Below, piece after piece: positions 23,520 through 35,800 of a DNA stretch of 64,000 nt (positions are counted from its first letter, which is position 1; each line of letters starts with the position of its first letter). The notes beneath the pieces were generated by a model, which saw only the letters and a program-made list of their open reading frames with translations, searched no databases and had not been told where the DNA came from. Source of the DNA: Orobanche coerulescens (Eukaryota > Streptophyta > Magnoliopsida > Lamiales > Orobanchaceae); the NCBI GenBank assembly GCA_033398695.1, contig CM065812.1:134856858-134920857 (forward strand). The letters are read 5' to 3'. The position numbers and the translations under genes are program-made.

Positions 23520-23830
23520 TAAAGAGCTAATTACAACGTACTCAAATAATAATAATAAAAAAATATATATGAAAAGACAAAATACCTTCAAATTAACGAT
23601 CAACTAGCGGAATTATTCGTCAAAGGATTAAACCCGTAACGGATCAAAAACCACAAGGATATTACCCGCTGAAAAAAAGTATAGGGACTAAACCTTTGAA
23701 ACCCGACAAACCACAAGGACTAAACCCGTAACGGATCAAAAACTAGAAGGACATAACCCGCTGAAAAAAAAGTATATAGACTAGACTTGTGAAACTCGAT
23801 AAACTACCAGAACAATTTATGTAATTAACT
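22733..23830. mobile_element. Long-TIR DNA transposon (MULE-like, non-autonomous)
   Basis: The ends are inverted copies beginning AGTTAATTACATAAATCG and ending ATTTATGTAATTAACT. Each TIR is about 200 bp and is itself built of short tandem phrases (ACGGGTTTAGTCCTTGTGG and TAGTCCCTATACTTTTT types), so the TIRs contain sub-repeats. Between them lie AT-rich sequence, an (AAT)n run near 23440-23515 and a duplicated AAAGAGCTAATTACAA phrase (23419 and 23520). TSDs are unclear (ACTATA-like sequence at both edges). No transposase is present. Confidence 0.7.
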
Positions 23831-24409
23831 ATAGACTATATACACACAACTGCCTTCAACAATCGATTTCTTGAGAATGAATATAGTCATTTTTGTTTGC
23901 TAAAAGACAAACTCTTATATCTTCACTGAAATTAATTATCGAGTCTAAACCACCTTGCACTGTTTGGTGAACTCGTTTACCAGATTAGAACTTCTGATAA
24001 CATTTTAATTTTTTTACGAAGACCAAAGACTTTTATTTACAAAATCACTTCTATGGTTTTAGGGACATCATGACTCGATAAATACATTTATTTACAATAG
24101 TTTGAATATCATTATTCAAAACCTGTGTCAGACGCGCCTAATAGCGATGATTCATCAGAAGAGTTCCCATCCAATTAGATGGACTTTAATTCGAGGAAGG
24201 GGGTATATATTATTATGAACTTAAAATCCACCGCATCGACTTAAAAAGTAGCTAGAAATATAAATGGTACATTACTTGTTCATTAAAAGAGAGTCGAAAA
24301 AAAATATAAGAAAATACGTGTCGACTCCATATTAATTCTCTTTTTAAAAATCTTAAAAAAATAAACGTTTAATTTGGGAGGAATTAGATGATTATTCCAT
24401 TATATACTA
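23831..24409. other. AT-rich sequence; no gene seen
   Basis: No frame of note on either strand and no terminal repeats recognised. Confidence 0.4.
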
Positions 24410-25085
24410 TCTACCAATTAAAAACTTCCTCTCATTTATTCTTTTTATTTTTAACCTGATTGTTTAAACAATTATAACTTTTATGTATCAATTTTATTTT
24501 TGGAAAAAATATATCAAATTTTTTGCTACTTCGTGCTCATATAAAGTAATTTAAATATAATTACAATATATTTAGATGATTAAAATATTGAAGAAAAATA
24601 CATATTTAATTTATTTTCATAGCTCTTTAACAATTATTTGATTTTTCATAAATATTTTGTTCAGATTATAAAATAGTAAAATATATTACATTAATGTCAA
24701 ATTATATAAAAAATTTATATTAGTAAGAATATGGGTTGTATACTTTTAATGAAAGTTGATAATACAACATCATAGCCTTAGTCCCAAAATGCTTTTAGGT
24801 TGGCTCTAATGAAAGTTGATAATAATAAACATAATTTAATTTCTTATTTATAAAATTAGATATAAGACTCATATTGTCCTATATGAAAAAATAAATATCG
24901 ATGCTTAATTAAATTACGTTTTTATAAATGAAAGTAAATCAAATAATAGTATATGTATGTGTGTGTATACTGACTCATGTATATTTTATAATAATTTTAT
25001 AGTATTATTGAAATTCAATCACATATTATTAATATAATAAAATATTTAACATTTTACACCGTGCATCGCACGGGAGGACATCTAA
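24410..25085 (+). mobile_element. Non-autonomous Helitron (3' end clear, 5' end tentative)
   Basis: The 3' end has a perfect GC-rich hairpin, CCGTGC-ATC-GCACGG (25059-25073), followed after 8 bases by CTAA at 25082-25085, then T: the Helitron 3' hallmark and A|T insertion site. A plausible 5' end is TCTACCAATTAAAAAC at 24410, preceded by A. The 676-bp body is AT-rich with no Rep/helicase gene. Confidence 0.7.
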
Positions 25086-25212
25086 TAATAAAGAAAAAAT
25101 ACTAGCTTCAAACTTTTGTTCACAAAAGTTCTTAACAATTGACTACCGGTTAACAACCTTCGAACAATCAACTGGGTGGTCTCGTGCTCCAAGCATCAAT
25201 AATGTAGTCTAA

Positions 25213-25990
25213 GGGGCTGTTTGTTTCGCTCTTAATGGTTACATTAAGAGCCTACCTCTGAATCGCTAAGAGGTCAAGACTGTTTGGCAAAAAAAATATG
25301 ACCTCTTAATGGTTACAATAACCTCTTAAGCATTAAGCATCCATACACTCTCTCAACCATTAAGAGGCAAACAATTTCCAGATTTACCCCTCCTCTTAAT
25401 TTAAGAATTATTATTCATAATTATTATTCTTATATTTTAAATGAATTTAAATAAAAAAATATTAGACATAATTATTATTATAATTTTCTAAATGAATTAA
25501 ATCAAAAAATATTATACATAATTATTATTATTATTTTAAATGAATTAATTAAAAATATTATGCATAATAATTATTATTATTATTATTTCAGATGAATAAA
25601 ATTTAAAAATATTATACATAATAATAATAATAATTATTATTATTTTAAATGAATTAAATTTAAAAATATTATACATAATAATTACTATTATTATTATTAT
25701 TACTATATTATTATTTTAAATGAATTAAATTTAAAAATATTATACACAATTATTTATAAAAATTAGGGTTTTTATTTATAAAAAGGAGAGGTTTTGGTAC
25801 GCAATTGGAGCAAAAATTGGATTTTTAATCGCTAATTTTATACAGAAGGGTAAAATGGTAATTTGTTACCATTCAGAACAATTACCAAACAATCAAATTT
25901 CATTCTGCACTCAACCATACAGAGCCTCTCAACCATTCTGGCCTTTCAACCATTCTGCACTAAATCATTCAGCAACTGCCAAACAGCCCC
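25213..25990. mobile_element. PIF/Harbinger (Tourist-like) MITE with TAA target duplication
   Basis: Terminal inverted GGGGCTGTTTG and CAAACAGCCCC are flanked by TAA on both sides (25210-25212 and 25991-25993). Subterminal stretches (CTCTTAATGGTTACA and related CCATTCTG/CAACCATT phrases) are repeated. The core at about 25405-25760 is a tandem repeat of roughly 60-bp AT-rich units with the phrase TTTTAAATGAATTAAAT. No transposase is present. Confidence 0.85.
25405..25760. repeat. AT-rich tandem repeat inside the MITE (five to six ~60-bp units)
   Basis: Each unit has AATGAATTAAAT, a TTAAAAATATTA block, TACATAATA and a variable (ATT)n stretch. Length variation is mainly in the (ATT)n part. Confidence 0.75.
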
Positions 25991-25993
25991 TAA

Positions 25994-26653
25994 TAATCAT
26001 TCATCAGGTTTTGATTAATTGATTGCACTACGAGTTCTCCACATGCTGTTTTTTTCTCATGAAAAACAACACAAAGAAACCAACATTTTCCCACAACCAA
26101 CCAAGGAAACTAGCGATATGAAACACGACAGAGCACCATAAGCTAACCAGAGATATGGCTCCTTTTCATATCTAAACAACTATGCATGATTCCACTCAGC
26201 GGCAAATCCGTGAAATTTAGTGGTGGAGGCACACAAGAGGAATGAATGTTTGGGGATGTGACACATATGGGTAAAAATAGGAAATAAATGTTTTTATAGG
26301 GTAAAATATGTAAATTTTTGAAACTCATTAGGGGCACCTTTCCCCCTTTTGTACATAGATCCGCCCCTGATTCTACTACAAATATCTAAACAAGAGTAAT
26401 CAAGACAACACCTTCAAATTCCCTAATGCAATAGAGAACAAAAAAATGCACAATATCAACCCAGGTAAAGAATTAAAATGTAAATGTCTGAATCATCATA
26501 TCATTGTAAGAACATTTTATTCCAATCGAGAAGTTTCACGTCAAGTCCACATTTCTCCTAAAAAAAATTGTGAGTCCTAGATACGCTACCTAATCGGATC
26601 AAAAAATTCAACCGCGCTCCATTTTGGAGCAAATAATCCTCTTTGTTTCTCGT
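25994..26653. other. Downstream flank and 3' UTR region of the RBP47-like gene
   Basis: No gene is seen. The part just below 26654 is expected to be 3' UTR of the minus-strand gene. The phrase ending GATCCGCCCCTG near 26360 resembles generic transposon-derived sequence. Confidence 0.4.
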
Positions 26654-26803
26654 TTAGAGTACTTGTTGGTGGGTTCCGTACATTGGATAAACTCCATATG
26701 CAGCGTACATGTTTGGGTTGTGAGGGGGTGGCATATGATATCCATAGCCATCAAAGAAAGGCCCACCATAGTAGGCTCCAGTCCATTGATGCCCGAAATC
26801 ACC
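26654..26803 (-). CDS. RBP47: RBP47-like last exon (Gly/Tyr tail); acceptor lacks AG
   Basis: Encodes [33 protein letters not shown] and [11 protein letters not shown] then TAA (26654-26656), the characteristic RBP47 C-terminus. Upstream (26804-26840) is a pyrimidine-rich stretch, but the position where AG is expected reads CTATGGGTGAT, and the nearest upstream AG is in the wrong phase. A one- or two-base change, or a sequencing error, would explain this. The longer frame over this place (26608-26925) is a different frame and not the gene. Confidence 0.7.
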   Translation of the reverse strand, partial: GDFGHQWTGAYYGGPFFDGYGYHMPPPHNPNMYAAYGVYPMYGTHQQVL

Positions 26804-29800
26804 CATAGAAATAATGGATACCAGCCAAAAGATGTGAGACGAAATATCTTTTCTCCAACAAGAAAACAGAATAATATTGCCACAAAAACTCGTAACTTGT
26901 AGGGACGTTCGGAAATAATTGACAAATAGTAAAAGCTAAAAGTCGAATAAATTAGTATGTGTGTAAATGCGGTGAAAATTTTGAAAAGTGTTCTATTTGC
27001 GCATAAAAGTATGAATCTAAAGCAGCCTGTTATGAAGCAGAACGGTTCGGCCGATCCGGACCATAACTGAGCCGCGCAGGGCGGTGGCAGAGCCGAGCAG
27101 AGCAGAGTGGGGCAACAAGGCCGATCCGAACCATGGCCGAGCAGAGCAGGGTGACACGGCCGACCCGAACCGAGTCCAAGCAGAAGACCTGGTTCCCCGA
27201 CGGGTTTATTCGAGGCGTATGAAGAGTAATTGTTTATTATTATTATTAAATTATGGAAGTTATTATTATACTAAGAATCTTTGTATTATTATAATATGGA
27301 GTTATGATTATGTTAGATCTCTTTCCTTATTAAGAGATGTCGGGAGACTATATTCGGTTAAGATTGATCATTGAGAATGAATATTATTCGAGCTTTGGTT
27401 TGGACAAGACATTATCTTGTCGAATATCTTTTAATTATCAATTTATTCTTCAATTTTCTTTTTCTTGAAATCCCCAATTTTCCTTTTCTTGAAATCCCAT
27501 CGTAACAATTTGGCGCCGTCTGTAGGAATACTGAGACGGAATGATGACCAGATCTGATTCTAAAATTGCAAAAATGGAGGCGGCCCTTAGCATAGTAACA
27601 GAGAATCCCGCGCAGATCTGGGGAGAAATTGCGGGTCTGCGAGAGGAGATTGAGGCAGACTCGGGGGGATTGACGCCCAACTTGCCGAATTGTTGCGGCA
27701 ATTAAATTGCGTGGGGCGGCTGGGGAGTCGCCAAGAGGAAGGGCAGCGGCCGAGAAGATGGTGGCTACAGCGGAACGCGGACAGGCAGCCGCGACTCTGG
27801 CGATAGGATGAATAACAGCACCGCCGCGACGGGATGGTGAGGCTGGCACGCAGGTGAATTTGCCCATCTTTGATGGATCCAACCCGAATGGATGGTTAGC
27901 CCGGGCCAAACAGCAGTTTGATTTCCAAGGCACCCCCAAAGAACAACGCACTAACCTAGCCATGTTCCATGGAAGGGACAACTTCAGGATGGTTAGGCGT
28001 CTTGACATGAGGTATAAAGGGAACCCGTACGAGAGGATAGCGACGATTAAGCAAAGGATGCAGTGGATGCATATATCGACGAATTTATCCAGCTCGCCAA
28101 CCAAGTTCCTGGATTGCAAGAGGAGCATTATCTGGGGTACTTTATGAATGGGTTGAGCGAGTCAATCCACGTCAATTTGCGAGTGGGATTCGCGGGACTT
28201 GGAGATGGCCATGCAAATGGCCCGAAACATTGAGGCTAAAATTGGTATTTGATCAGGAAGGCAATTTCGAACGCACCTCGAATGTGTCACCACAGATAAC
28301 CACGGGAGGATTCCGACCCACCAACCCGGCTCGCCATTCAGCGGGGGCCCGAACCGTGGGCCCTAGAGGGAGCCTTCGACCCAACGGAGTAATTCCCTTA
28401 GGCCGAACGTGTCAAATATCCGAGGCTCTATATGGAGAATGACCCAGCAGGAGTACAATGACTTACGAGCAAAGAGGTTGTGTTTTCACTGCCGACAGCC
28501 CTATCACCCTTTACACGAATGCCCGAGCAAGCAATTGCGAGTAATGCTTGCTGGGGAAGAGGGGATGCCGGACACCGAGTTGGTAGAGGAGAAGATGGTG
28601 GAGTAAAGGAGGACGAAGAATGGGAGATCTGTCCTTATTATCCATGGCAGGTATATCGGGTCCCGATACGATGCGGATAGGGAGTCAGATCGGCGACCGA
28701 GCAGTATCAGCATTAGTAGTTAGTGGGGCCAGTCATGATTTCATCTCCGGCGAATTAGTTCGAGAGTTGCGGTTATGGCCGGTGGTGACAGGGAAATTCA
28801 GGGGATGACCATCCGAAAGTTCGGCAAGGTTGTGTAAGAAGATGGTGATAGAATTTTAGGCAGGATACGAGACGAAGGTCGACTCTTACGTCATTCCCCC
28901 GGGTGGGTGGACGTGAGTTTGGGAGTGGCATGGTTAAGACTCTGGGGGAAGTTTGGTGTAACTGAAAAACCACGACAATGAAATTCCATGATGGGCTGCG
29001 GACCGTGTGTTCACGTGCGAGCCCGGGGCAGTCCCGAGCTCAAGCATCTCTCAGATCATTGATACGAGAGCGGGATATTGAGTTTTGGGCCATTATAATG
29101 GGTGATGGGACGGAAGCAGAACGGGCGACCGAGCAGAAGGAACAAGTACCAAAAAGAGTTAATTGGTTGTTGGACCAGTTTGCAGAGGTGTTCGGCGAGT
29201 CGGAGGGCTTCGATTTCGGTTAGACCTTACCGATATGGGCATGCGCAAAAGGATGAGATAGAGCGTCTAGTTTCAAATATGATGATGGCGGGAATAAGCC
29301 AATCAAGTTCGAGCCCAAATTCGAGCCCAGTTCTACTGGTAAAGAAAAAGGATGGAAGTTGGAGATTTTGCATCGATTATCCTGAGTTGAATAAAGTCAC
29401 TGTTCCCGATAAGTATCCGATCACATTATACAGGAAATGTTGGACGAGCTGGCCGGCACGGTTATATTTTTAAAGATAGATCTGAGAGCCGACTATCATC
29501 AGATTCGCGTTGTGCCGGAGGATGTAGATAGAACCGCTTTGTTGTAACTAACGCCCCGACAACCTTCCAATCAACGATGAACGATCTCTTTCGAACCTAC
29601 CTAAGGTCGGTCTTGGTTTTCTTTGATGACATATTGGTGTACAATCGCATGAAGGATGAGCATATCAAGCACTTGCATTTTGAAGGATAATCAGTTCAGG
29701 GCCAATAAAAAGAAGTGTGTATTCGGAGCGCAACAGGTATTTAGGCCACTTGATTTTGATGGACGGGGTGGCAATGGATCCCGAGAAAATTGACGTGGTT

Positions 29801-32800
29801 ACAGACTGGCCAACACTGTCAGTGAAAGATGTTCACGGATTCTTGGGGCTGACCGGCTATTACCGGAGATTAGTGGAGAACTATGGATTGAAATTGATAG
29901 CCCGGTCCAATTTTTCAAAAAACGATCAGCTCGTACGAGTGGACTTGCGAATCAAGGCGAGGCGGTAGAGGAGCGTACAGAATTGTACGAGTACACATAA
30001 ATGGAAACTTACGAGTCTTGATCTTCGAGGCGGACGAGTCAACTAGTTTACAAGGCGCTTATTATGAAATTGGACTCAGGTGGAGGCAGGTCTGATACGA
30101 ATTATCCGGGGAGAGATGGATACGTATCGGTCGGAGTATATGTAGGAATATCGTAGCGGAAGTCTTTTTACGAGTAGGGGGTTTTTGGATGTATTTTGTG
30201 GGAGTAATATCGAATATAACAATAAAAATATCGAACAAGAAGACTTGAAAATGAAAGTAATATTGGAAAAGGTGATAATATCGATCAAAGTAATTCGATC
30301 GAACAAGAACAAGAGTTTATCGAATTAGACCTATAACTCGATAAGGTGATTTCTTCCCAAGACCTATTGAGAATCAATCGGATTAATACTCAAAAACGCG
30401 TCGAATAAAAATCAAGTTTCGGTAAAAATCATTTACCAATGATAGAAACACAAAGTGTATTCTTTCACACTCAACATTCATAATACTCTATCTCTACAAA
30501 TGATAATCAACTCCTACTTACAGGAGGTGAAGCCTTAGCCTAAGGAATCAAACAAAAAAAAGAAAATAATTCAAAGATTATAAAATCTTTGAATAATCCA
30601 AACAAATCAACATAAAATACAAACAAGGAACATAAAATCACAAAATGGGGAAAATATAATCCCTAAAATATGTAAAAAGGAAAAGAGAAGTCAAAAATAC
30701 ACAAAAGTGTATAAAATATGTGGGTCATTGGCGAGACTCGACCGTGTCCGTGACACGGCCGCGGCGCGGGCAGCACCGGCAGGGACTTCGACCGTGTCCG
30801 CTGACACGGTCGCGCGCGACAACGACGTCCGGCGGTGACTCGTCCGACGATGACTTCGACGGCGCGGCGTGACGAGGACGTTCGGCAATGACTGACCGCG
30901 TGAAGCGACACGGTCGCGGCGCGACAAGGACGTCGGACAATGACTCGACCGATAGTGACTCGGCATTGACTCGACCGTGTCTGGAGCACGGTCGGCGTCT
31001 GACAGATCATTTTCGCATTTCGGCGAGTAGGACTCGGCCGTGTCGTCTGGCACGGTCGGGTTCGACCGATGATGACCTTGGCATTTCCGGACGAGTGCAA
31101 GACGGCCGTGCCGACGACACCTACCGGGTTCGGCGATGGCGGCATTTTCCGGCAGTGTGATATTTTCCTACAGCTCGACATTTTCCGGCGACGACATTTT
31201 CCGGCAGGTTGTGTCATTTTCCGGCTTGTGTCCGTTTTCTCGCCTAAAAATGTTGTAAATGCGTGCATGACGCGTTGTAAGGCCGTTTATTTTGATCCTT
31301 GATCCGTCTTCTTCATTTTGATAGTTAATTTCGTATCATCTCCTCCCCCTTTAAAAGGAATTGTCCTCAATTCCGTAACCCCGTCGTTTCCAGATGAAAT
31401 AATTAATATCTTTACCTCAAAAATATCTGCGGTGTGTATCTGATTCAGAATCTTGAGACGGTAGGTAGTAGGGGTTCCCAGAGAATTACCAACGAAATAA
31501 CTATCATTATTAATAAAATAATAATAATTATTCTGTGAGGCAAAATCTTTATCATCGTGGTTGAACTCATCGGATGCAATTTCAAGACCGAAGAAAATTG
31601 CCTCGTAATCATCTTTCATGCCAATCGGGTGTGATTTCACTTGTGAACAAATTTCACAATCGCATTCGTCAAAAACAGGAGGTTTTGACCAATCAACAAC
31701 AAGATCTAAACTTGAAGATTCGGAGAACGGATAACAGAAATCAAACATTTTTTTTTTCTTTTTTGTTTTGGAAAGAAAAATTGATAACAAAATACCTCAA
31801 CAAAAAAAAAATTCGTTGAATAAATCGCCCAAGGAGATGACCCTGGGCTCCGATACCACTTATGATACGAATTATCCGGGGAGAGGTGGATACGTATCGG
31901 TCGGAGTATATGTAGGAATATCGTAGCGGAAGTCTTTTTACGAGTAGGGGGTTTTTGGATGTATTTTGTGGGAGTAATATCGAATATAACAATAAAAATA
32001 TCGAACAAGAAGACTTGAAAATGGAAGTAATATTGGAAAAGGTGATAATATCGATCAAAGTGATTCGATCGAACAAGAACAAGAGTTTATCGAATTAGAC
32101 CTATAACTCGATAAGGTGATTTCTTCCCAAGACCTATTGAGAATCAATCGGATTAATACTCAAAAACGCGTCGAATAAAAATCAAGTTTCGGTAAAAATC
32201 ATTTACCAATGATAGAAACACAAAGTGTATTCTTTCACATTCAACATTCATAATACTCTATCTCTACAAATGATAATCAACTCCTACTTATAGGAGGTGA
32301 AGCCTTAGCCTAAGGAATCAAACAAAAAAAAGAAAATAATTCAAAGATTATAAAATCTTTGAATAATCCAAACAAATCAACATAAAATACAAACAAGGAA
32401 CATAAAATCACAAAATGGGGAAAATATCCCTAAAATATGTAAAAAGGAAAAGAGAAGTCAAAAATACACAAAAGTGTATAAAATATGTGGGTTTCGTCAG
32501 ACTCGACCGTGTTAAGTGACACGGCCTTGGCGCAGCAAAGCGCCAAGAGGACTCGACCGTGTCCGCTGACACGGCCGCGCGCGACAACGACGTCCGACAG
32601 TGACTCATCCGACAGATGACTCGCACGGCGCGGCGTGACAGAGGACGTTCGGCAATGACTGACCGTGCAGCGACACGGCCGGCGCGACAAGGACGCCTCG
32701 ACAATGACTCGGCCGACAAAGGACTTCGGCATTGACTCGACCGTGTCACGGAGCACGGTCGGCGTCCGGAGTCATTTTCGGCATTGGGCGAGTAGGACTC

Positions 32801-35800
32801 GGCCGTGTCGTCTGGCAGTCGGGTTCGACCGACAAGTGACCTTGGCATTTCGGACGAGTCTGGCATGGGCGTGTTTGACGACACTACGGGTTCGATGGGC
32901 AGCATTTTCCGGCAGTGTGATATTTTCCTACAGCTCGACATTTTCCTACGACGACATTTTACGGCAGGTTGTGTCATTTTCCGGCTTGTGTCCGTTTTCT
33001 CGCCTAAAAATGTTGCCGTACGTGCATGACGCGTTGTAAGGCCGTTTATTTTGATCCTTGCTCCGTCTTCTTCATTTTGACTGGTTAATTTCGTATCAAG
33101 GTCTCAGGTCCATAGTATAAATTGCATTGTTTTTAGAGGAGTTTATTGTGAATGATGCAATGATTATGATATTGTTATTCTAGTTTTTGTTGAACTATTA
33201 ATATTACTAATTATAACTTTGTGTTGGTTTATTTTTGTATATTTTTTTAATTTTTCTCCTTAAAATTATGAAATTGGCGTTCATTATGAATGATGCAATG
33301 ATTTTGATATTGTTATTCTAGTTTTTGTTGATCTATTAATATTATTAATTAAAACTGTGTTGGTTTATTTTTGTATATTGTTTAATTTTTCTCCGTAAAA
33401 TTTCGAAGCTTCCGCCTCGAGGCGTAAGCCTCGCCTCATTTGAGCAAAACGCCTCTAATACAAGTCACGAATTTTAATATATTGGCGCGGATTTTAACTC
33501 ACTTGTTGAAAAAAGAAGCCTCAGCAAAGTTTGTATGGACCGCAGCGGCCGACGAGGCTTTTAAAAGCCTGAAGACGGCCTTAACCGCGACACCAGTTTC
33601 GCAAATGCCCGACTTTCATTTACATTTTGTGGTGAAGTGCGACACCTCTGGAGTTGGGATTCGGGGCCGCGTTGATGCAGGAGGAACGGCCGGTACCTAC
33701 TTCAGTAAGGCTTTGGCGGGAACAACGTTGGGGAAATCCGCCTGCGAGCGGGAATTAATCGGTGGATGATACAATGGGAAAACAGCTCTGAAGACGAGGC
33801 TACATGGGAAGATGTCTTGACTATTCAAAGTCAATTTCCAGACACAAGTCTTGAGGACAAGACTTCTTTGGAAGGCGGGAGTAGTGATGCGAATCCAACA
33901 CTGTTGAGCCCAAATGTGACTAGGCCCAGGATATGGCAGGTTTACTCTAGAAGGGCAAAAGGGTCTGTTGTTGCCCGAAATATTATCCGGAGATAGATAT
34001 TGCTGGAATGGACGGACAACAAACAAAGTGCGACAGCACGTCCGAGGGAATGGTAATTACACAAGATTTGCCGGGTTTGTTAGGCCCGGGCTTGAATGCT
34101 CTCGCGAGATGTTATTAATACGAATACGTTTGAGTACAAATATTAATGTAAGAATGCGATTACAATAAGTGTAAAAGATCCTAGTTATCTTGCTCTTGAG
34201 CGTAGCTCTGTGTGTTCTTATTCTCGTTTCTGCCGACCGTCTTATGGGTTAAGAGGTCTCGAGAGTGAGAGAGAAAGATGTTCGAAGTGTATAGCGTTGC
34301 CAAGAGAGTGAAAGCCAAGCCAAAAGCCAGAGTTATGAGCTAAGATTCTCAACCTTTTTCCCAGTGCGGGGTCCCTTCTATTTATAGGAGCTGAGATGTC
34401 CTTTACTTACGGGCGATCGCCTTCCTTGTAATATAATAAGGGGCGATCGTCTTTTGGCACATGGGCTGTCTGCCTTGAAGTCCGCGGCTATTGCTGGCAG
34501 CCAGCTGTGCGGTCCAATGAGGAGCCCGCACGCGTCCTGAGTTTCTGTCACGGGAGGTCCCGCTTGCACCTTTCGGCGGGTCTGTCGGTAGGTGAAAAGA
34601 TGCTGACAGGCTGTGGTCAACGATCCATGTCCTGCGGCGCCTTTTCCGGATCTGCATGTGGGTCTGTGTCCGCGCTTCGTCTTTTGCCGACTAGACATGC
34701 TGGCTCATCGTGGCAAGAGGCGGTCGTCATTGGCCAGGCACCAGAGTCGATCGCCAGGTGCTAAGAGACGATCACCTTAGATGTCGATCGCTCGGCACTG
34801 GGACTCGACCTGGGACCTTTGATCGGCAAGCTTGCCTTGGTCTATTCGACTATGGCTCGGTCGCCCGGTCTCTGTGCCGATCGCCTGTTGAGATGTATAA
34901 TTCTCAACACAACAATTGCCCCCCAGCTTGCTCCGATGTTGAAGATATGGGGCGAGGTGGTTCTACTGGCGATCGTTGAGGATAAAGACGGGCGGTCCGT
35001 TGAGCGAACTTTGGTCTCGGACTTGGGCGATCTTATCGATTGGCAAGCTATCTTCGGTCTTGTACCTGCAATTTTCAAATTTGCCGATCCCTCGTAGAAA
35101 GCTGATAGTTTCGTCACTGAGGAACCGTGCACAGTCGCGGAGTTCGATGGGCCGACCTCCATGACCGTGTCTTGTGCGCGAGCGACATTGTCTGTCTCAT
35201 GACTCATTTTATTGTGAGGGTCCTCCGTTAGGCTGCGCCTCGCCTCGTATTTAAACGAAGGGCGTGCGGTCTTGGTCTGGAGGAGTCCTTGCGCGGGGCG
35301 TCTTCGGATTAATCGACTCCACGTCCGCGGCTTGTTAGCTCTTTTCTACCTCGGATCGTCATGTTAGATGGCAATCCTCGACGGTATACGTTGAGACGGG
35401 GGTAGGGACGCGTCGCATTGTCCGGGTCCACCAAGTTAGATGATGAACCTTTGAGGGGGCAGGCGAGCGTGTCCACTGATTTGATTGGAGGGTCCTTCGG
35501 CTACGCCCGCCTCGTATTTAAATAAAGGGCGAGCGATCTCAGCCTAAAGGAACCTTGCACGGCCGAAGCAGTCGGTTCCATCGACCACCAGGACCATGGC
35601 TGCACTCTTCTACCTCGGATCGTCATGTAGATGCCGACCCTCGACGGTGTACATTGTGCGGGGGAGGCGATCTCGTGCCTTAGTCCATCATGTTAGATGG
35701 TGAACTGTAGATGGCGAGCGAGTCCTCCAGTTTTAGGGAGATGTTGCTTGATTCTGGCGATCGGGTTGGAAGACTGATGATCGTCGTTCGGTCGCCGATC

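Larger units (their letters stand above)
30093..33098 (-). mobile_element. Complete short non-autonomous LTR retrotransposon with TSD AGGTC
   Basis: Two LTRs (30093-31338 and 31863-33098, about 1.24 kb each) begin TGATACGAA and end TTCGTATCA and are flanked by AGGTC on both sides (30088-30092, 33099-33103). The interior is only about 525 bp. On the minus strand the PBS TGGTATCGGAGCC (31846-31858) abuts the 5' LTR and the PPT AAAGGGGGAGGAGA (31339-31352) abuts the 3' LTR. There is no gag or pol, so it depended on enzymes from another element. Confidence 0.95.
29969..33447. repeat. Insertion splitting the chromovirus RT from RNase H
   Basis: Gypsy coding stops near 29968 and resumes near 33448 with [18 protein letters not shown]. 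The sequence between holds the complete LTR element 30093-33098, plus outer parts at 29969-30092 and 33104-33447. The latter has a two-copy direct repeat (about 33145-33260 and 33288-33396) and a GAGGCG/CGCCTC-rich end near 33412-33447. The identity of the outer insertion is unknown. Confidence 0.5.

Noticed and set aside
26608..26925. 105-codon minus-strand frame
   Set aside because: Alternative frame of the RBP47-like last exon; the frame encoding [20 protein letters not shown] is the real one.
30658..31302. Several 70-200 codon Arg/Ser/Thr-rich frames on both strands
   Set aside because: GC-rich array without stops gives open frames in many phases; no conserved motif.
31287..31790. 167-codon ORF as a new gene
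   Set aside because: It runs across the interior and PPT of a short LTR element and looks like two joined interior ends of a longer pol.
33145..33396. Direct repeat as a small LTR pair
   Set aside because: Two adjacent ~115-bp copies with only a ~30-bp gap and no PBS, PPT or TSD; a simple tandem duplication fits better.
34507..35207. Frames of 85-121 codons in the gag-only element LTR and 3' interior
   Set aside because: Similar frames recur in the partner LTR because the DNA is duplicated and GC-rich; no protein family recognised.
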